From Lunularia cruciata (taxonomy: Eukaryota; Streptophyta; Marchantiopsida; Lunulariales; Lunulariaceae), in assembly GCA_948567375.1 (NCBI GenBank), contig OX419758.1, positions 30,323,001 through 30,387,000 of the forward strand: 64,000 nt of DNA, read 5' to 3'. Shown piece by piece: positions 11,210 through 23,148 of this stretch (within the stretch, counting starts at the first letter, position 1; every line of letters begins with the position of its first letter). The notes beneath the pieces were generated by a model. That model was not told the origin of the DNA and ran no database searches. It saw nothing but the letters and a program-made list of their open reading frames with translations. The position numbers and the translations under genes are program-made.

Positions 11210-12318
11210 ATCTTCAAGTAGATGGTCAATGCATAAGCCTTGTTGGAAAATGAGAAGATGAACCTCCTATAGTATCCAACCATCCCCAAGAATTGGCATA
11301 ACTTTGTCAAGCTTGAAGTGAATGGAAGGTCTGGGATTTTCCTCACCTTCTCAAGATCAACTGCTATTCCATCCTTGGAGATGATGTGCCCCAAAAGTAG
11401 ACCTTCTTCACATCCAAAAATGCACTTTGGGCAATTCCTTTGGATATGGCCTCTTCCTCCACAACCAAAACAATTTCTATCATTGAAATTTTTGGCTGGT
11501 TGGCCTCCTTTGTATGGATAGTTTCCATGACTCCTAGGCCCTCTCCCTACATTCTGATCCACCTCTCTCTTCTCCCATAGTTGCACCACATTGAACTTGA
11601 GATCCGCGAGTTGTTCTGTGATGGTTTGAAGTGGATCCTTTGGTGGAGGTGCAAGAATTGGAGCAACTTCTACTTGTGGTGCAACCCTTGCTACCAAAGT
11701 TTCAGAAGTTCCACCATACTTGTAGCCTTGAGGAGGATGCACAACCTCCTTCACCACCAAATCACTCTCGTCCCCTTCCAAACTCTCCTCCATACGAGTT
11801 GCGATCTTGATAGCTTCAACCTTGGAAGAAGGTTTCTCATATCTCACCTTGCTTCTAATTTGTGGTCTCAACCCTCCCACAAAATTCTTGGTGAGCATGG
11901 CCCCTATGCCAATCATTGTAGTCTCCACATCATCCCCACCCTTCCTCAACACTATGCAAAATATGGACTCTAACTTTTCTACTCTTTCCATATAGACTCT
12001 CACTTTCTTTCCATCTCCTTGTTTGTGAAAGGTTACCTCACTCATCAATCTCTCATAACTCTCATCTGGGAGAAAGTTCTCAATGAGTGCTAAAGTCAAA
12101 CTCTCCCAAGACTCTTCTTCCCCATCTCTCCTCTCTCTCTTTTGGTATTCTGACTCATACCATGTAAGTGCTGCATCCTCAAAGAAATCTGATAATAATG
12201 ATGCCCATTCATTTTTCCTCCTCTCATTTTTTTCCTGTGCAAGCTCTCTTGAAGTCTCTCACAAAGACCTCCACATCTTCTCCATCCTTGCCAAAGAAAA
12301 CCGGAAGTTTCCCCATCT
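11200..12318 (-). pseudogene. gag: E2 gag fused by deletion to the RT thumb
   Basis: The gag domain is recognisable (SALTWYESEYQ-type region near 12150, then FVGGLRPQIRSKV), followed by the knuckle CFGCGGRGHIQRNCP. Directly after it the frame enters CIFGCEEGLLLGHIISKDGI, which belongs to RT after the catalytic site. Protease and the RT fingers and palm are missing. The fusion is an artefact of deletion and stays open for 299 codons (11200-12099). The frame upstream to the likely gag start at about 12318 is shifted. Confidence 0.82.
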
Positions 12319-12645
12319 TAACAATTCACTATCTTTCTTTCTCTCAATTTTTTTTCTCTTTTCTTTTCTCTCACTCTATAACTAATAGAGTATGTACATG
12401 ACTAACACCATTTGAGAGTAATCCACCCTAGGGAACACAAAAGGCTCAGATTTCTCCAAGATTTCTATAGCAACATCAAATCCTAGAGTGCATATTAATC
12501 AAACACCTTCATGGATAGTTTATCCATAAGTTGAAAGATTATCTCCATCACTAATCTTGAGAACTAGCTGATGAAGGTGGTAGTATTTCTGTAGCTGTAC
12601 TAAGACTCTCTCCAAGATCATTCACCAAAGTCTCTAAAAGTGATT

Positions 12646-12984
12646 TTACTCCACTACACTCATGTCCTTTTGGAAGTCCTTCAACTCCACAAACCTCATA
12701 CAACTCCTTGTCTTAGATTTTCTCCCTCCCAATCTTGGTGAAGAAGGTCCAACATGCAAACCCAAGTCAAGTAAGCCTCTCTTGCTCTCAAAGGTCAATG
12801 GACATGAACTTGCCTTATGTCCCTTCTCTCCACATAGAAAGCACCTAGACTCACTCTTTCCTCCAAGTGGTGTAGGTTTTTGGATCCTCTCAACACTCTC
12901 TTCAAATTCTATTATAAACTCTCTTTTCCTCAAATCTACCCCTACAATCACCTCAAACCCTTGGGGAACCTTGCATAGTCTCAA
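12646..12984 (-). pseudogene. E2 leader ORF with zinc knuckle
   Basis: 112 codons homologous to the 165-codon E3 ORF at 53959-54456. The CCHC-like CFLCGEKGHKASSCP is present. It lies between the primer-binding site and gag. The second Cys cluster seen in E3 is damaged here. Function unknown. Confidence 0.6.
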
Positions 12985-13450
12985 TTTTCACTTTTGGTGA
13001 CCCTTCATGTTCCCAAGATGAATCTAAACACTCAAACATGCTTTTTGTTGCTCTCAAACTCCTCATGCATGAGATCTCCACTCTGCAGAATTGACCCTTC
13101 CTCACAATTTCACTCAGATCTCTCAATTTTTATGTGAGAGTCCTCTAAAACTTTTCACACTTGATCACAAGTCCAGGGTGTCCCTCCTACATCACTCACT
13201 TGATGGTAGACTCTGTACAATTTCCCAAAGAGCATGCAGTTGCGGGAGCAGTTTACCCTATCAACTTTCAAAAATTCTAGCCTAATGTGCATAATAGCTC
13301 TCACAATAATTCCAAGTGTGCTAATTGAAAGATAACCCAAGCTATCATGTGTAGAAATTTCAAGTTCAGATCTTAAATTTTAGATTTTGCCCAAAATCAC
13401 CTTAATCCCCAAAATCTGCAATCCACCTCACACAATCTCTCAAAATCCTC

Positions 13451-13684
13451 TCATGTGTACAAGATGAACAAAATCACTTCAAAGACATCATAATGAACTA
13501 TAGGGTATAAAAATAGATCTTGGTTCTCTAACATAAGTTCAGCCCTCTCCTCTCCTAATGTTCTCTTCAAGTGAGCTCTCATAGCCTCCTTCTGCCTAAC
13601 GTAGAATTGAACGCGGAACATTATCTTGCCTTCTAGAGAGGTCTCGGTAACGGAACCAAAAATGTGAGCCGGCCTGTCTCTCAC
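13451..13684 (-). CDS. E2 small 5' leader ORF overlapping the LTR end
   Basis: 77 codons starting MRDRPAHIFGSV. The ATG lies in the last bases of the LTR, so the ORF spans the primer-binding site. It is almost the same as the E3 ORF at 55081-55314. Core features are FYVRQKEAMRAHL, LGEERAELML and the C-terminus VILFILYT. It resembles the two leader modules of the unrelated E1. It is conserved and open in both family E copies, which hints at selection. Function unknown. Confidence 0.5.
   Translation of the reverse strand: MRDRPAHIFGSVTETSLEGKIMFRVQFYVRQKEAMRAHLKRTLGEERAELMLENQDLFLYPIVHYDVFEVILFILYT
13641..13658 (-). other. E2 primer-binding site, tRNA-Glu type
   Basis: On the minus strand it reads TGGTTCCGTTACCGAGAC, two changes from the E3 site, which fits the complement of a plant tRNA-Glu 3' end. 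Confidence 0.65.
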
Positions 13685-14357
13685 TCAGGATGAGCCTCTG
13701 ATGGCTATTATGGTAGGGCACCATGGACTAAGAAGGCAAGGAACCCCAACTCCATCATACTCCTCCAAGGCTAACACTCCAAGACTCAAGATATTGCTCA
13801 CTAGAGAACTCAATGAGAGAGAGATAGTTGCAGAATGAAAGGATGATGAGTTCCTCCTCACCCCTTGTTTATATACTTGTGAAATAGTTACACACCAAAG
13901 TTACTAATTACTAGAGTAACTCAAGTAACTAAGCTAAAAATCAAATAAAGTCTAAAAGTCTAAAACAATATCTATCCATCCACATGGGCATATTCCCCTA
14001 AGCATGTGATCTTATCTTGACCCAACCATTAAGTCAAGGATTCTTTCACATGTGCTATCCTTGGACTATAGAAAAATCCAAAACAAAAGGGCTTGCAGGC
14101 CCAAGAGTTCTCAACTCTTTCCTCAAAGCCAAATACCTAAGAGTAATACCAAGTCAACACACTAGAATCCAAAATAGTGGTGCTCATCTTTTCCACCTCC
14201 TCTAAAGTAAAGTCCCCTCTATCTTAGCTATGACTAACTTTAGCTAATCATGACTAATGTAGAACCATCCTTTATCTCTATATAAATAATATCTCTCAAG
14301 TACTTGTAATACCAAGCTAAATATTACAATACCACACACATGCATAAATGGGTGTTA
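13663..14357 (-). repeat. E2 5' LTR (only surviving LTR)
   Basis: It matches the E3 LTRs (679 bp) over its length. On the minus strand it should start TGTAACACCC, but the first two bases are lost at the junction with F0 near 14357. It ends GGCTCACA next to the primer-binding site. Confidence 0.85.
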
Positions 14358-15399
14358 GTACTGACCCCGGCTGAGCGTGCAGTGCTTCAGGCAAAGGGTG
14401 ATATGACTATAAATTGTATAACACTTGAGGAGGAAAGGCCTCAAGAAGGGAGTCCGGCCTTGGAAGGAGAATGGCCAGACCTTGAAATTTTGAAGGTTGA
14501 GACACACACAAGTAAGAAGAAGCTTGATTCCGAAGAACTGAGTATGACCTCCTTGTCTTCCATAAAGGTAAAGAGGCTGCGCCTAAAAGCAATCCTTTCT
14601 GCCAAAGAGGAAAAGATCCTCACTAAAGCCAAAGCTAAAGCCTTGCAGAAAGAACTCAATGAAGCGATACTCAAGACTCGGGAAATGAGTTTGGAGGAGG
14701 AGACAAAGACAAAGCCTCTTGTTTTTCTGGCAGACATCCGATATGAAATGAAGGGTCTGATCCAAGCCAAGGTGGGCCAACCCAAGGAACACGGGTTAAG
14801 ACCACTAGCGTCACCATTCTGAAGCGTCCCAAAGTCAAATTTTGACATGGAGAGACTTCAAACCCGAAGCCAAAGGTGAAGACGGCAAAATTAGGAGGAG
14901 TTCTCCAATACGATATTGTAGTGGATTTGGAAGCCACAAATGAAAACGTCACATTTAAGCAATTGTGGGAAGACAACAAGCTGTACAAGAGGCAACTGAA
15001 TTCGGCCCTCAAGAAAGTAAGGTCGATGTCCAAGAAAGACCCGCCATATATTGTATTAAACAAGAAGATCTGAGATCTCCCAAGGTTGATGTGGAGATTG
15101 CCAAGTGCATGATCACATCAATACCCATCAATTTGGGTTCCAATGTGAATGTCATGACCGAGGATATTGCAAATTGACTGGGGTATCATACATTTGAACC
15201 AACACCCAGAGTATTGAAATTTACAGACCAAACTAGGAGACGGCTATTGCACATGCTGTCAAATATTACCCTGATCATTGGAGGGGTGCCCTTCAAGTTG
15301 AATTACATTGTGTTGCAACCAGTGACCAAAACTGGTTACCCATTGTTGATCAGAAGACCGTGGTTGTATGGTGCCCAAGTTGTGGTGGATTGGCACTAG
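14358..15399 (+). pseudogene. F0 end of gag, linker and protease
   Basis: It resumes in step with F1 at about 29490 (AERAVLQAKGD, then ITLEEERPQEGSP). A Lys/Glu-rich helical linker follows (AKAKALQKELNEA), then the protease region. The active site reads INLGSNVNVM where F1 has IDSGSGVNVM, so the catalytic Asp is lost. The C-terminal hydrophobic block and RRPWLYGAQVVVDWH are present. Frames change twice. The ORF ends in TAG at 15397, a stop shared with F1 at 30540 and followed in frame by more conserved coding sequence. Confidence 0.75.
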
Positions 15400-17355
15400 C
15401 AGAAGCTACGGTTCAAGGAGATTTCATCCAAAGACCAGAAGCTGGTGATTGTGAGTTGGATGAAGGTTCCCCATCTCGGGGAAACTAGTTCGTCAGAAGA
15501 TGAGGACAAATCCAAAGACTCATCGTCTTTGTCCTCAAACGAATCCAAAGACAAAGTCCAAGTCAATTACTTGGAATGCTACGAGGTGGATGTCAAAGAC
15601 AAAGATCCATATGACCTTGCCTTGGGTGAACCTGACTTGGAGGAAGGGAGTTTGATGGCAGCTTGCCTCAGATTTAGCCGAGTAGGCCATGTTGAAGGAG
15701 TCATCAACCCCGATGACTATCAAGATGTTGTCTTGACTGAAGGGAAAATTCTGAAAATTTTGAAGATAGTCACTTTGGAGGAGTTGGCAGGATACACTGC
15801 CCTGTTTATAGAATTCTAGGATGTATTTTCCTGGTCTATCAATCAAATGTCAGGTATACACAAGAATTTGGAGAACACCGGATTGATCTGGTTGAAGGTG
15901 CAGTTCCGGTTTGGCAAAGACAATACCGTCTAAACCCAAAGTACTCCCTCTTGATGAAAGACAAAATCAACAAGTACTTAGGGGCCAGAATAATCTTTCT
16001 TGTCTTAAGTAGTGAGTGTGTCTCCCCCATTGTCATTATCCCAAAGAAGAAAATGGGGAAGATCCAAGTGTGCCAAGATTTCTGCAAGTTGAATGCAATC
16101 ACAAGGAAGGATCATCATCCCTTGCCTTTTACCAATACAATTCTAGACCAAGAAGCTGGTCACCCTTGTTATAGTTTTCTTGATGGATTTTCAGGATACA
16201 ATTGAGTGTCTATCCAAGAAGAGGACAAGGATAAGACCACATTCATGACTGATTGGGGCACTTTCGCTTACAATCAAATGCCCTTTGGGTCGTGTAATGC
16301 TCTTGCTACTTTCCAGCGGGTGATGAATTCAATCTTCAAGGATTTCCTGTGTAAAATTTGTGGAAGTGTTCACTGATGATTTTTGTTTGTTTGGGCAAAG
16401 AGATGTACATTTGGATTACCTTCACCAAACTTTTGAAAGGTGTTGTTTTGCCGGTTTGTCATTACACTCGGAGAAATGTTTCTTCGCAATGAAGGAGGGA
16501 ATTCTCCTAGAGCATTGGGTGTCAAGCCAAGGTATTGAAGTTGATGTCAAGAAGGTCAAAGTAATCTTAGCTTTGGAATCCCCAAAGATCATCCAGGAGC
16601 TGAGATCGTTCCTGGGACATGTCAGATACTACAAACGCTTTGTTTCAAACTATGCGGTGCTTGTTGCACCCCTTACAAAGCTTATGAAGAAATCCAAAGA
16701 CTACTTATGGGAAGCAAATCAAGAAGAAGCTTTCCAGGTATTGAAGAAGAAACTGGTTGAAGCACCAGTCATGAGGGCCTCAAATTGGGACATCTCTTTT
16801 CATGTATATGTGGACACTTTGTCCATGGCAATCAGACTTGTCTTAAGTCAGAGGGACGAGAAGAAGAAGGACTACCCGGTTAATTATGCCAGTCAACAAC
16901 TTTTAGTTTCCAAAAAGAACTATTCGACAACTGAAAGAGAAGCACTCAAAATGGTGTATGCCTGCAAGAAATTTTGCCACTACTTGCTGGGATACGAGTT
17001 CATCTTCTATGTTGACCATTATGCATTGCAACATTTGGTCAAGAAGGCAGATTTGTCTGAGCAAATTGCAAGATGGATCTTGTTGTTACAAGAATTCACA
17101 TATACTATACAAGTAAGGAAGGGAGCTTCACATTCAAATGCAAACCTCCTGTCTAGGTTAGAAACTCAAGACCAGGAATGGGAAATCGATGATTGGTTCC
17201 CTGATGAAGAGTTATATCAATTAACAGCAATGCAAAGTACAAAGGTATGCAACCAAATATCATTATCTGCATACTCTCCATTGTCCTCAAGGGCAGAGGG
17301 CAGTCTTTCTCAGGAAAATGGGGCCGTATCAGCTAAAACACAACATTTTATTTGA
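15400..17355 (+). pseudogene. pol: F0 reverse transcriptase and RNase H
   Basis: After the TAG the frame stays open with an acidic Ser-rich linker, then the RT N-terminus (INPDDYQDVVLTEGKI). The fingers (15951-16205, SECVSPIVIIPKKKMGK) and palm follow, with MPFGSCNALATFQR near 16280 and the catalytic site in shifted frames (FTDDFCLFG, normally FIDDF). RNase H lies in 16360-17355 with HVYVDTLSMAI, TEREALKMVY and YVDHYALQHLV. Stops at 15817, 16204 and elsewhere disable it. OTA-type spelling. Confidence 0.85.
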
Positions 17356-18480
17356 AATGTGCGAAGATGAAGTACTTTGGTGATGCTTGGAGTCACACAA
17401 AGTTGGAGGCATAATTGAGTCTTTACACTCTGAAGCATCGGGGGACACTATGCTCTGAAGAATACAGTAAAGAAGATTCTTTCCTCAGGGTCCTGGTGGC
17501 CTACAATGTAAAATGACACGCATGCCTATATCCTAAGTTGTGATGCTTGTCAGAGAACAAAGAAGCTAATGGCTACTTCTCAATGGCCTTTGAGACCAAT
17601 TTTACCCTTGGCCCCATTTAGAAATGGGGAATTGATTTTGTAGGTCCTATTCAACCAATGACCCAAGTCACAAGGAAAGAGATACATTTTGGTTTGCATT
17701 GACTATGCTACGAAGATGGTCAAAGCTGAAGCAACTCGTAGAGATGATGCAAAGACCGTTGCGGAATTTTTCTTTCAAAACATCATTTCCCATTATAGAT
17801 GTCCTTTGGAATTGGTCAGTGATAAAGGGACACACTTTTTGAACTCTGTGATGGAGGCGTTAACAAAATACTGCCAGATTAAACATTGGAAGACGACTCC
17901 TTATAACCCAAAAGCAAATGGCTTAACATAAAAGGTGAATGGATTACTTTGCAAAATTCTGAATAAGGTGACTGTCAATTATACCTATGACTTGGATACA
18001 AAATTACCAGCCGCATTGTGGGCATATCAAACGACAAAAAAGATCACAACCAAACAAACTCCATATTTCTTGATATACGGCTTGCATCCCATACTACTAG
18101 TTGAATTTGAAGTACCAACATGTCGGATTCTTTGCAAAGAACAATTGTCAGAGGAAGAAAGCCAGGATCTTTGGATCTATCAACTGATGTGGTTAGAAGA
18201 GAAAAGAGACCATGCAATGCAAACCACAAAAGAAGTCCAAGAGCATAGGAAAGTCAGGCACGATAAGCACATCAAGCCTGTGATGGAATTTTGCAAAGGA
18301 AATTTGGTTTTGTTATACGACAATTGCCAAATATTTTTTCCAGGCAAGCTTCATTTGAGATGGATGGGGCCTTATTGAGTTCTTTATCTTTATGAAAATG
18401 GGTCCATTCAACTTACAGACCTAGAAGGCAATCCTTTTGCCACTCGAGTAAATGGGTGGAGAGTTTGGAGATATTAGACC
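17356..18480 (+). pseudogene. int: F0 integrase
   Basis: The zinc-binding part survives in pieces near 17440-17550. The core contains WGIDFVGPI, VCIDYATKMV, LVSDKGTHF and then NGLT followed by TAA exactly where F1 has the catalytic Glu (NGLTEKANG). The rest continues at 17935-18378 (PAALWAYQTTKK, PYFLIYGLHPI). No chromodomain is seen. Non-functional. Confidence 0.82.
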
Positions 18481-18535
18481 ATAGACTCGGAAGTCTCTAA
18501 GACACCCAAAGTCTATGTTTGCAGGGACGCTCACA

Positions 18536-18551
18536 TTTGAGGGAGGGAGTA
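18536..18551 (+). other. F0 polypurine tract
   Basis: tttgagggagggagta directly before TGTGGTAC. The identical tract lies at 35571-35586 in F1, which defines the start of the F LTR. Confidence 0.85.
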
Positions 18552-19335
18552 TGTGGTACATAAATTTTTGTTTTTTCTCAAATTTTGAATAAGAAGTGTA
18601 CAGAGAAGTCAAATTGTGCCTATATGGCCAAAGAAGGCAAAGAAAAGTGTCCTTGGGATGAAACCCGAGGTAACTTGACTTTGGGTCATAAGGCGAGGTG
18701 CTCAGAATTGCCCTATGAGCATACTACCCAAAGTAAGGAGTCTTTGTCTTAGGGGTGCTCAACTTAAGGCAAGGACAGTGTAACAACTTTCCTTCAGGGC
18801 GAGACATTTAAGAAGAGACCATTCAAAAATGGTGGTCATATGCGTGAAGGACACTTGACAGTGACAAGAGCATGCAAGAGGTATGATTTCTTGATAGAAA
18901 CTAGAATTGAAGAAAGACGGAGAAGGTGCAACTCTATAAAAATTGGGCTAAAGACAAAGCAATGACAAGCAATTTTCTATCGCCATTAAGAAGTCATCCT
19001 GCAGGAGATCATGGGAAGGGAAGTAGAGTCAAAGACGCGCTGGTGTATTGAGACACAATTGAGAGAGTTAATCCAGGAATCAATAGGAAGAATAGTCCCC
19101 AGCCCAGAGTGGAAGAGAGAAAGATGGGAGGTAGGAAGAAGAACTCTGAATTCGTAGTGAGAAATCATGCAATTTGGAGGTTAGATGTGATCGCAAGAAT
19201 TGAGGTCTTGAGCAGGCTTCGGATCACATTCTTGGCATGGAACTAGAATATTAGCTTTCTAGGGTTCATGACTGAGATCATCAAGAGTAAGTGTCTCGAT
19301 GGCCTTGAGGAAGAAGGGAAGAGAGGAAATCTGGC

Positions 19336-22249
19336 TTGATGGAAAGAGTCGGATTGGAGGTTAGTACTCGGGAGAGAAGCAGGCGCAGAGCATGGTACCA
19401 CATTCTTGGGGAAGGGGAAAGTAGCCAAAGAAACTCAAGAAGTGAGAGATGCCTTCTCTTTGAAGCACACGAAGAATGGTTACAAAATGGAGAGCTACAA
19501 GGATCCTATCAAGAGAGGGATCGTGAGTGCTCTAATGGAAATCTTGAAGCAAAAGAGAACGACTTATGTGATGAAGCACCAAGCGGTGTTCTTCCATAAG
19601 ATGTTTGCAAGAGAGCCAATTAACTGGGCAAAGTGTCTTCATGGGAGGACAAGACAGATGGTGTGGAATTTATGGGACAAGTTGCCTCCACATTACATTG
19701 TGACATTTGCAGCCCATTTCTATATGGGGCTGAACTTGCTCAATGCGGCGGAGCAAAATAAGATGGTGTCCCATTTCCATCCCGACTTAAGAAGAGATGT
19801 TGATGCGGAGGAGCAGTAATACATTCTTCAGATCACGAGCAATGATGAGTACTACGCGCAGACGGGGCAAAGTGTGCAATTGGAAGTGAGCACTCCAAAG
19901 TCAAAGAAGAGGAGTCGACAAAGAGAAGAAGAAGTAGAGAAAGCGAGACCTCAGAAGGCTAGAAGGGTAAACCCGAGGAAAGAACTGGTGGCAATCGTGT
20001 CATCAGAAGAAGAATTGGAAGGAGAAGCTGAGTGCAAGTACAAAGATTCAGAGAGGGAGGAAGAACCCGAGTTCACACTGCAGAGTGGAGACATAAGTAG
20101 TGACAGTGATGATGGAGTGGAGATGAAATTGGTACCCAAAGAAGAGGAAGCCAAGATGGAGACGGAGGAGAAAAGTAACTCAAAATTGGAAGACAAAGTT
20201 CCAGAGCAAGAGGAGAAAAGAGTAACAATTCAAAGGGGAGTTTGTTCAAGATGAAAGGTGAAGTGAGGAGCGAGGCCAAGTAAGGTAAGAGAAGAGGAGG
20301 ATGGAAGTTTGGGGAGCAAAGAATCCATTCCCCTAAGGTGACTACGGCTTAGAAGGCGAGTGTCGAGTGAGGAAGAGGTGAAGAAGGAGATAAGTCCGAG
20401 AGTCAAAATAAATGCAAGTGAAGGAGTTGAGTATCTACAAGAGGTTGTGTGCTCATTGTTGGTGAAGTTAGAGCACCAGAAGAAGGAGATGCAGTCGAAG
20501 TGTCCGGAGGTGAAGATTGTATTGTAGGTGTTAGCTCAATTAGAAGAAGAGAACTGGGAATTAAAGAAGAGTATAATTCAAGGTGAGGAGGAAAAGGAAT
20601 TACTACGAGTAGATGTAGTAGTATTGTAACACCCATTTGTGCATGTGTGTGGTATTTTGATATTTAGCTTGGTATTACAAGTACTTAAGTGATATTATTT
20701 ATATAGAGATAAAGGATGGTTCTATATTAGTCATGGTTAGCTAAATTTAGTCATAGCTAAGATAAAGGGGACCTTACTTTAGAGGAAGTAGAAAAGATGA
20801 GCACTACTATTCTGGATTTTAGTGTGTTGACTTGGTATTATTCCTAAGTGTTTGGCTTTGAGGAAAGAGTTGAGAACTCTTGGCCCCGCAAGCCTTTTTG
20901 TTTTGGATTCTTCTTTAGTCCAAGGATAGCTTATGTGAAGGAATCCTTGAATTAGTGGTTGGGTCAAGATAAGACCACATGCTTAGGGGAATATGCCCAT
21001 GTGAATGGATATTCCTTTCTACTTTTTGACTTGACTTGACTTGACTTTTAGTCTAGTAACTTGAGTCACTACAGTAATTAGTAACTTTGGTACGTAACTA
21101 TTTCACAAGTATATAAACAAGGGGTGAGGAGGTACTCATCATCTTTTCATTTGCAACTATCTCTCTCTCATTGAGTTCTCTAGTGAGCAATATCTTGAGT
21201 CTTGGAGTGTTAGCCTTGGAGGAGTATGATGGAGTTGGGGTTCCTTGCCTTCTTAGTCCATGGTGCGCTACCATAATAGCCATCAGAGGTTCATCCTGAG
21301 TGAGAGACAAGCTGGCTCACATTACAAAATCAAGTGATTTAGAATTTGAAGAGAGAAGCAAGGAATAGAGAGGAACTCATAGAACAGAGTGACATAGCGA
21401 GGGAAAGGCAAGTAGCTGAGTGTGAAATCTTGAAGCAACAGTTTGCTGATTTGAGATTAGAAATTATCCATGCTATGGCAAGAGTAGCAAAGGAAGAGCA
21501 AGAGCTCGATAGAGTGATGGAGAGTGTAGAAGAGAAGAAGCAGCTTTGGCAAAGAGAGTTGACAATGAGATATAGAGAGGAAGAAAGGTTGAGAGAATTA
21601 CTTTGCAATCAGGAGGAGAAGATTGTGCAAAAGGAGAAGGAGAAGGAAAACTATGAAAGCCGAGTTTGAAGTGGAATTGGCAATGTACAGAGAAGATTGG
21701 CTTGGAGATCATGAATGAGAAAGGAAAATAAGATTGGAGCCATTAAAGGAGATTATGGTCAAGATGAATGCAATGTTGAGTATAGAGGCCAACGTGCGCA
21801 TTGAAGAAACAAGATTGCATGAGCTGAAGTTGTTGGTGTAGGAGACAAGGAGGAGAAATGCAAAGGATAAGGATTTGAATGCCTTACTCATCAGTCACAG
21901 AACTTGTGTAGATAGAAAGATATTGGAAGTAGAAGACAATATCACAATTAGATTAGACTTAGTGAAATTAGAGATAGATAAACTTTGGAAGGATGTAAGA
22001 GCAAAACCCAAAGTAGATAACATAGGAGTGCAAATGTCTTTGGAGTTACCATCCGAGATGTTGGAGAAGAGTGGTTCGAGAGATGAAGGTTTAGAAGGGT
22101 TACCTACAAGTGGAATTGCAGATCAGGAAAAAGAAGTAGTAGAATTAGTAGAGGAATTAGGAGTTGTGAAACCCGAGGATAGAGTAGTAGTGAGTGAAGT
22201 TACTTTGGGATTGGAAGCCAAAGTTGAAGTAGATATTGGATCGGATTAG
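19336..22249 (+). pseudogene. LTR-borne coiled-coil ORF of family F, copy B
   Basis: Open pieces at 19406-19819, 19874-20254, 21346-21669 and 21875-22249, with the middle split by a solo LTR at 20625-21321. The N-terminal globular part reads YKMESYKDPIKRG, then VFFHKMFAREPINWAKC and AAHFYMGLNLL. A basic and acidic linker follows, then long Glu/Lys/Arg-rich coiled coils (AKEEQELDRVMESVEEKK). The C-terminal piece RVDRKILEVE-type to GSD is shared with all copies. I do not recognise the family. Broken by stops and shifts. Confidence 0.6.
20625..21321 (+). repeat. Solo LTR of family E
   Basis: It starts TGTAACACCC and ends GGCTCACA, with no internal region, and is 697 bp long. The flanks (gtat on the left, ttac on the right) look like a decayed 4-bp duplication of gtac, which is the unmodified base order in LTR copy A near 894. 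A TATATAAAC box is at 21110-21118. It arose by LTR-LTR recombination of a former full insertion. Confidence 0.85.
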
Positions 22250-22364
22250 TAACAGATTTGAGATTTGAAGAGGCAGATATGAAGAGGTGCATTGTCATTT
22301 CAGATCTGTAGGTAGGAAGAGTTTTTAGGAAATGGTATAGTTGTTAGAGTTGTCATTTGCTTCA

Positions 22365-22373
22365 CTATTTAAG
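22365..22373 (+). promoter_or_regulatory. TATA-like box of the F0 3' LTR
   Basis: ctatttaag in the same context as the other F LTRs, downstream of the coiled-coil ORF. Confidence 0.45.
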
Positions 22374-23042
22374 AGTGGCATTTGCAAGAAATTGTTGTTC
22401 AGTGCTCATTATTTCTGAGAATAGATAAAGCAAAGTGTTATGAAGCAATGCTCGTCATTTGAGCTTGATTCCAAGTATCAACTCTGTGTCTATGTTTGTG
22501 AGTGTATGAAGAAATTCAAAGTGCAAGTCAATGTGCTTGTTGGATGTTGGATTCTGCAACCTTGATCTTCATTGTGTGTGTTTGATCCTGAGTGAAGTAC
22601 AATCAAAGCAATGCCTTGACAAATTAGAGAGGAATTGTAGTGTTGGTAGTATTCTGCATTTGTGAGTGCAGCGCAAAGTTGATGTGAAGCAATTTTGATT
22701 GAGGAAGCTGTGCTTTCAATGGAGGGGTGGAACACAATTCTGAGGTGAACTCATTTTGCAGTGAAGTGCCATTTTTGGGAGAGCCTGAATCATCACAATC
22801 AAGATTGTTTGGAAAGATTTGATGGAGTTGTGATTAAGAAGTGTTAATTCGTGACGAGATTGCGGGTCAATGCTTGTTACTCTCTTCTGGGTGTGGTTTC
22901 TACCTAAGAGATTAAAGAAGAACTCAAGAAGAACTACATTGTTACTGTTTACTTTGTGTTTCGACATTTCAGACCAATATCTTTGCGTGAACAAACTTTA
23001 CTTACCCAATTACTGCAAAAGTGATATTTGCTAGGTTTTCAT

Positions 23043-23148
23043 ACTAATGTAGAAGCTTGCTTTAACTCTATATAAATAATGTCTCTCAACTACTTGCAAT
23101 GCCAAACTAAATATCATAATAGAAAATCCATGCACCAATGGGGTGTTA
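23043..23148 (-). repeat. Family E LTR fragment
   Basis: About 105 bp matching the U3 start of family E LTRs (compare 14253-14357), in minus orientation. It abuts the truncated end of the F0 LTR and marks a deletion junction. Confidence 0.7.

Larger units (their letters stand above)
10489..14357 (-). mobile_element. E2: truncated, internally deleted family E retrotransposon
   Basis: Compared with the complete E3, this minus-strand copy keeps the 5' LTR (13663-14357), the primer-binding site, leader ORFs, most of gag, and the end of RT plus RNase H. Its integrase and 3' LTR are absent: it stops at 10489, equivalent to E3 position 49996. An internal deletion of about 1.9 kb joins the gag zinc knuckle to the RT thumb near 11425. 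It interrupts F0 gag, and about 0.7 kb of F0 between gag and the resumption at 14358 is also gone, so insertion was followed by deletion. Confidence 0.85.
1..23036 (+). mobile_element. F0: OTA-type Ty3/gypsy retrotransposon, nested and decayed, 5' end outside the window
   Basis: The order along the plus strand is a partial 5' LTR, an Asp-type primer-binding site, gag, protease, RT, RNase H, integrase, a polypurine tract and a 3' LTR. RT and RNase H wording matches Athila/Tat-like (OTA) plant gypsy elements rather than chromoviruses, and no chromodomain is present. Three later insertions break it: E1 in the 5' LTR, truncated E2 in gag, and a family E solo LTR in the 3' LTR. The pol genes contain many stops and shifts. 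F1 further right is a second, better preserved copy. The left limit is the window edge and the right limit is where the 3' LTR runs into a family E LTR fragment. Confidence 0.85.
18552..23036 (+). repeat. F0 3' LTR with nested solo LTR
   Basis: It starts TGTGGTACATAAATTTTTG after the polypurine tract. Without the nested family E solo LTR it is about 3.8 kb, matching the 3.7 kb F1 5' LTR. The first 0.8 kb contains no clear ORF. The coiled-coil ORF remnants follow, then the TATA-like box and R/U5. The final GTTGTCACA is lost: sequence passes near 23036 into a family E LTR fragment. Confidence 0.82.
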
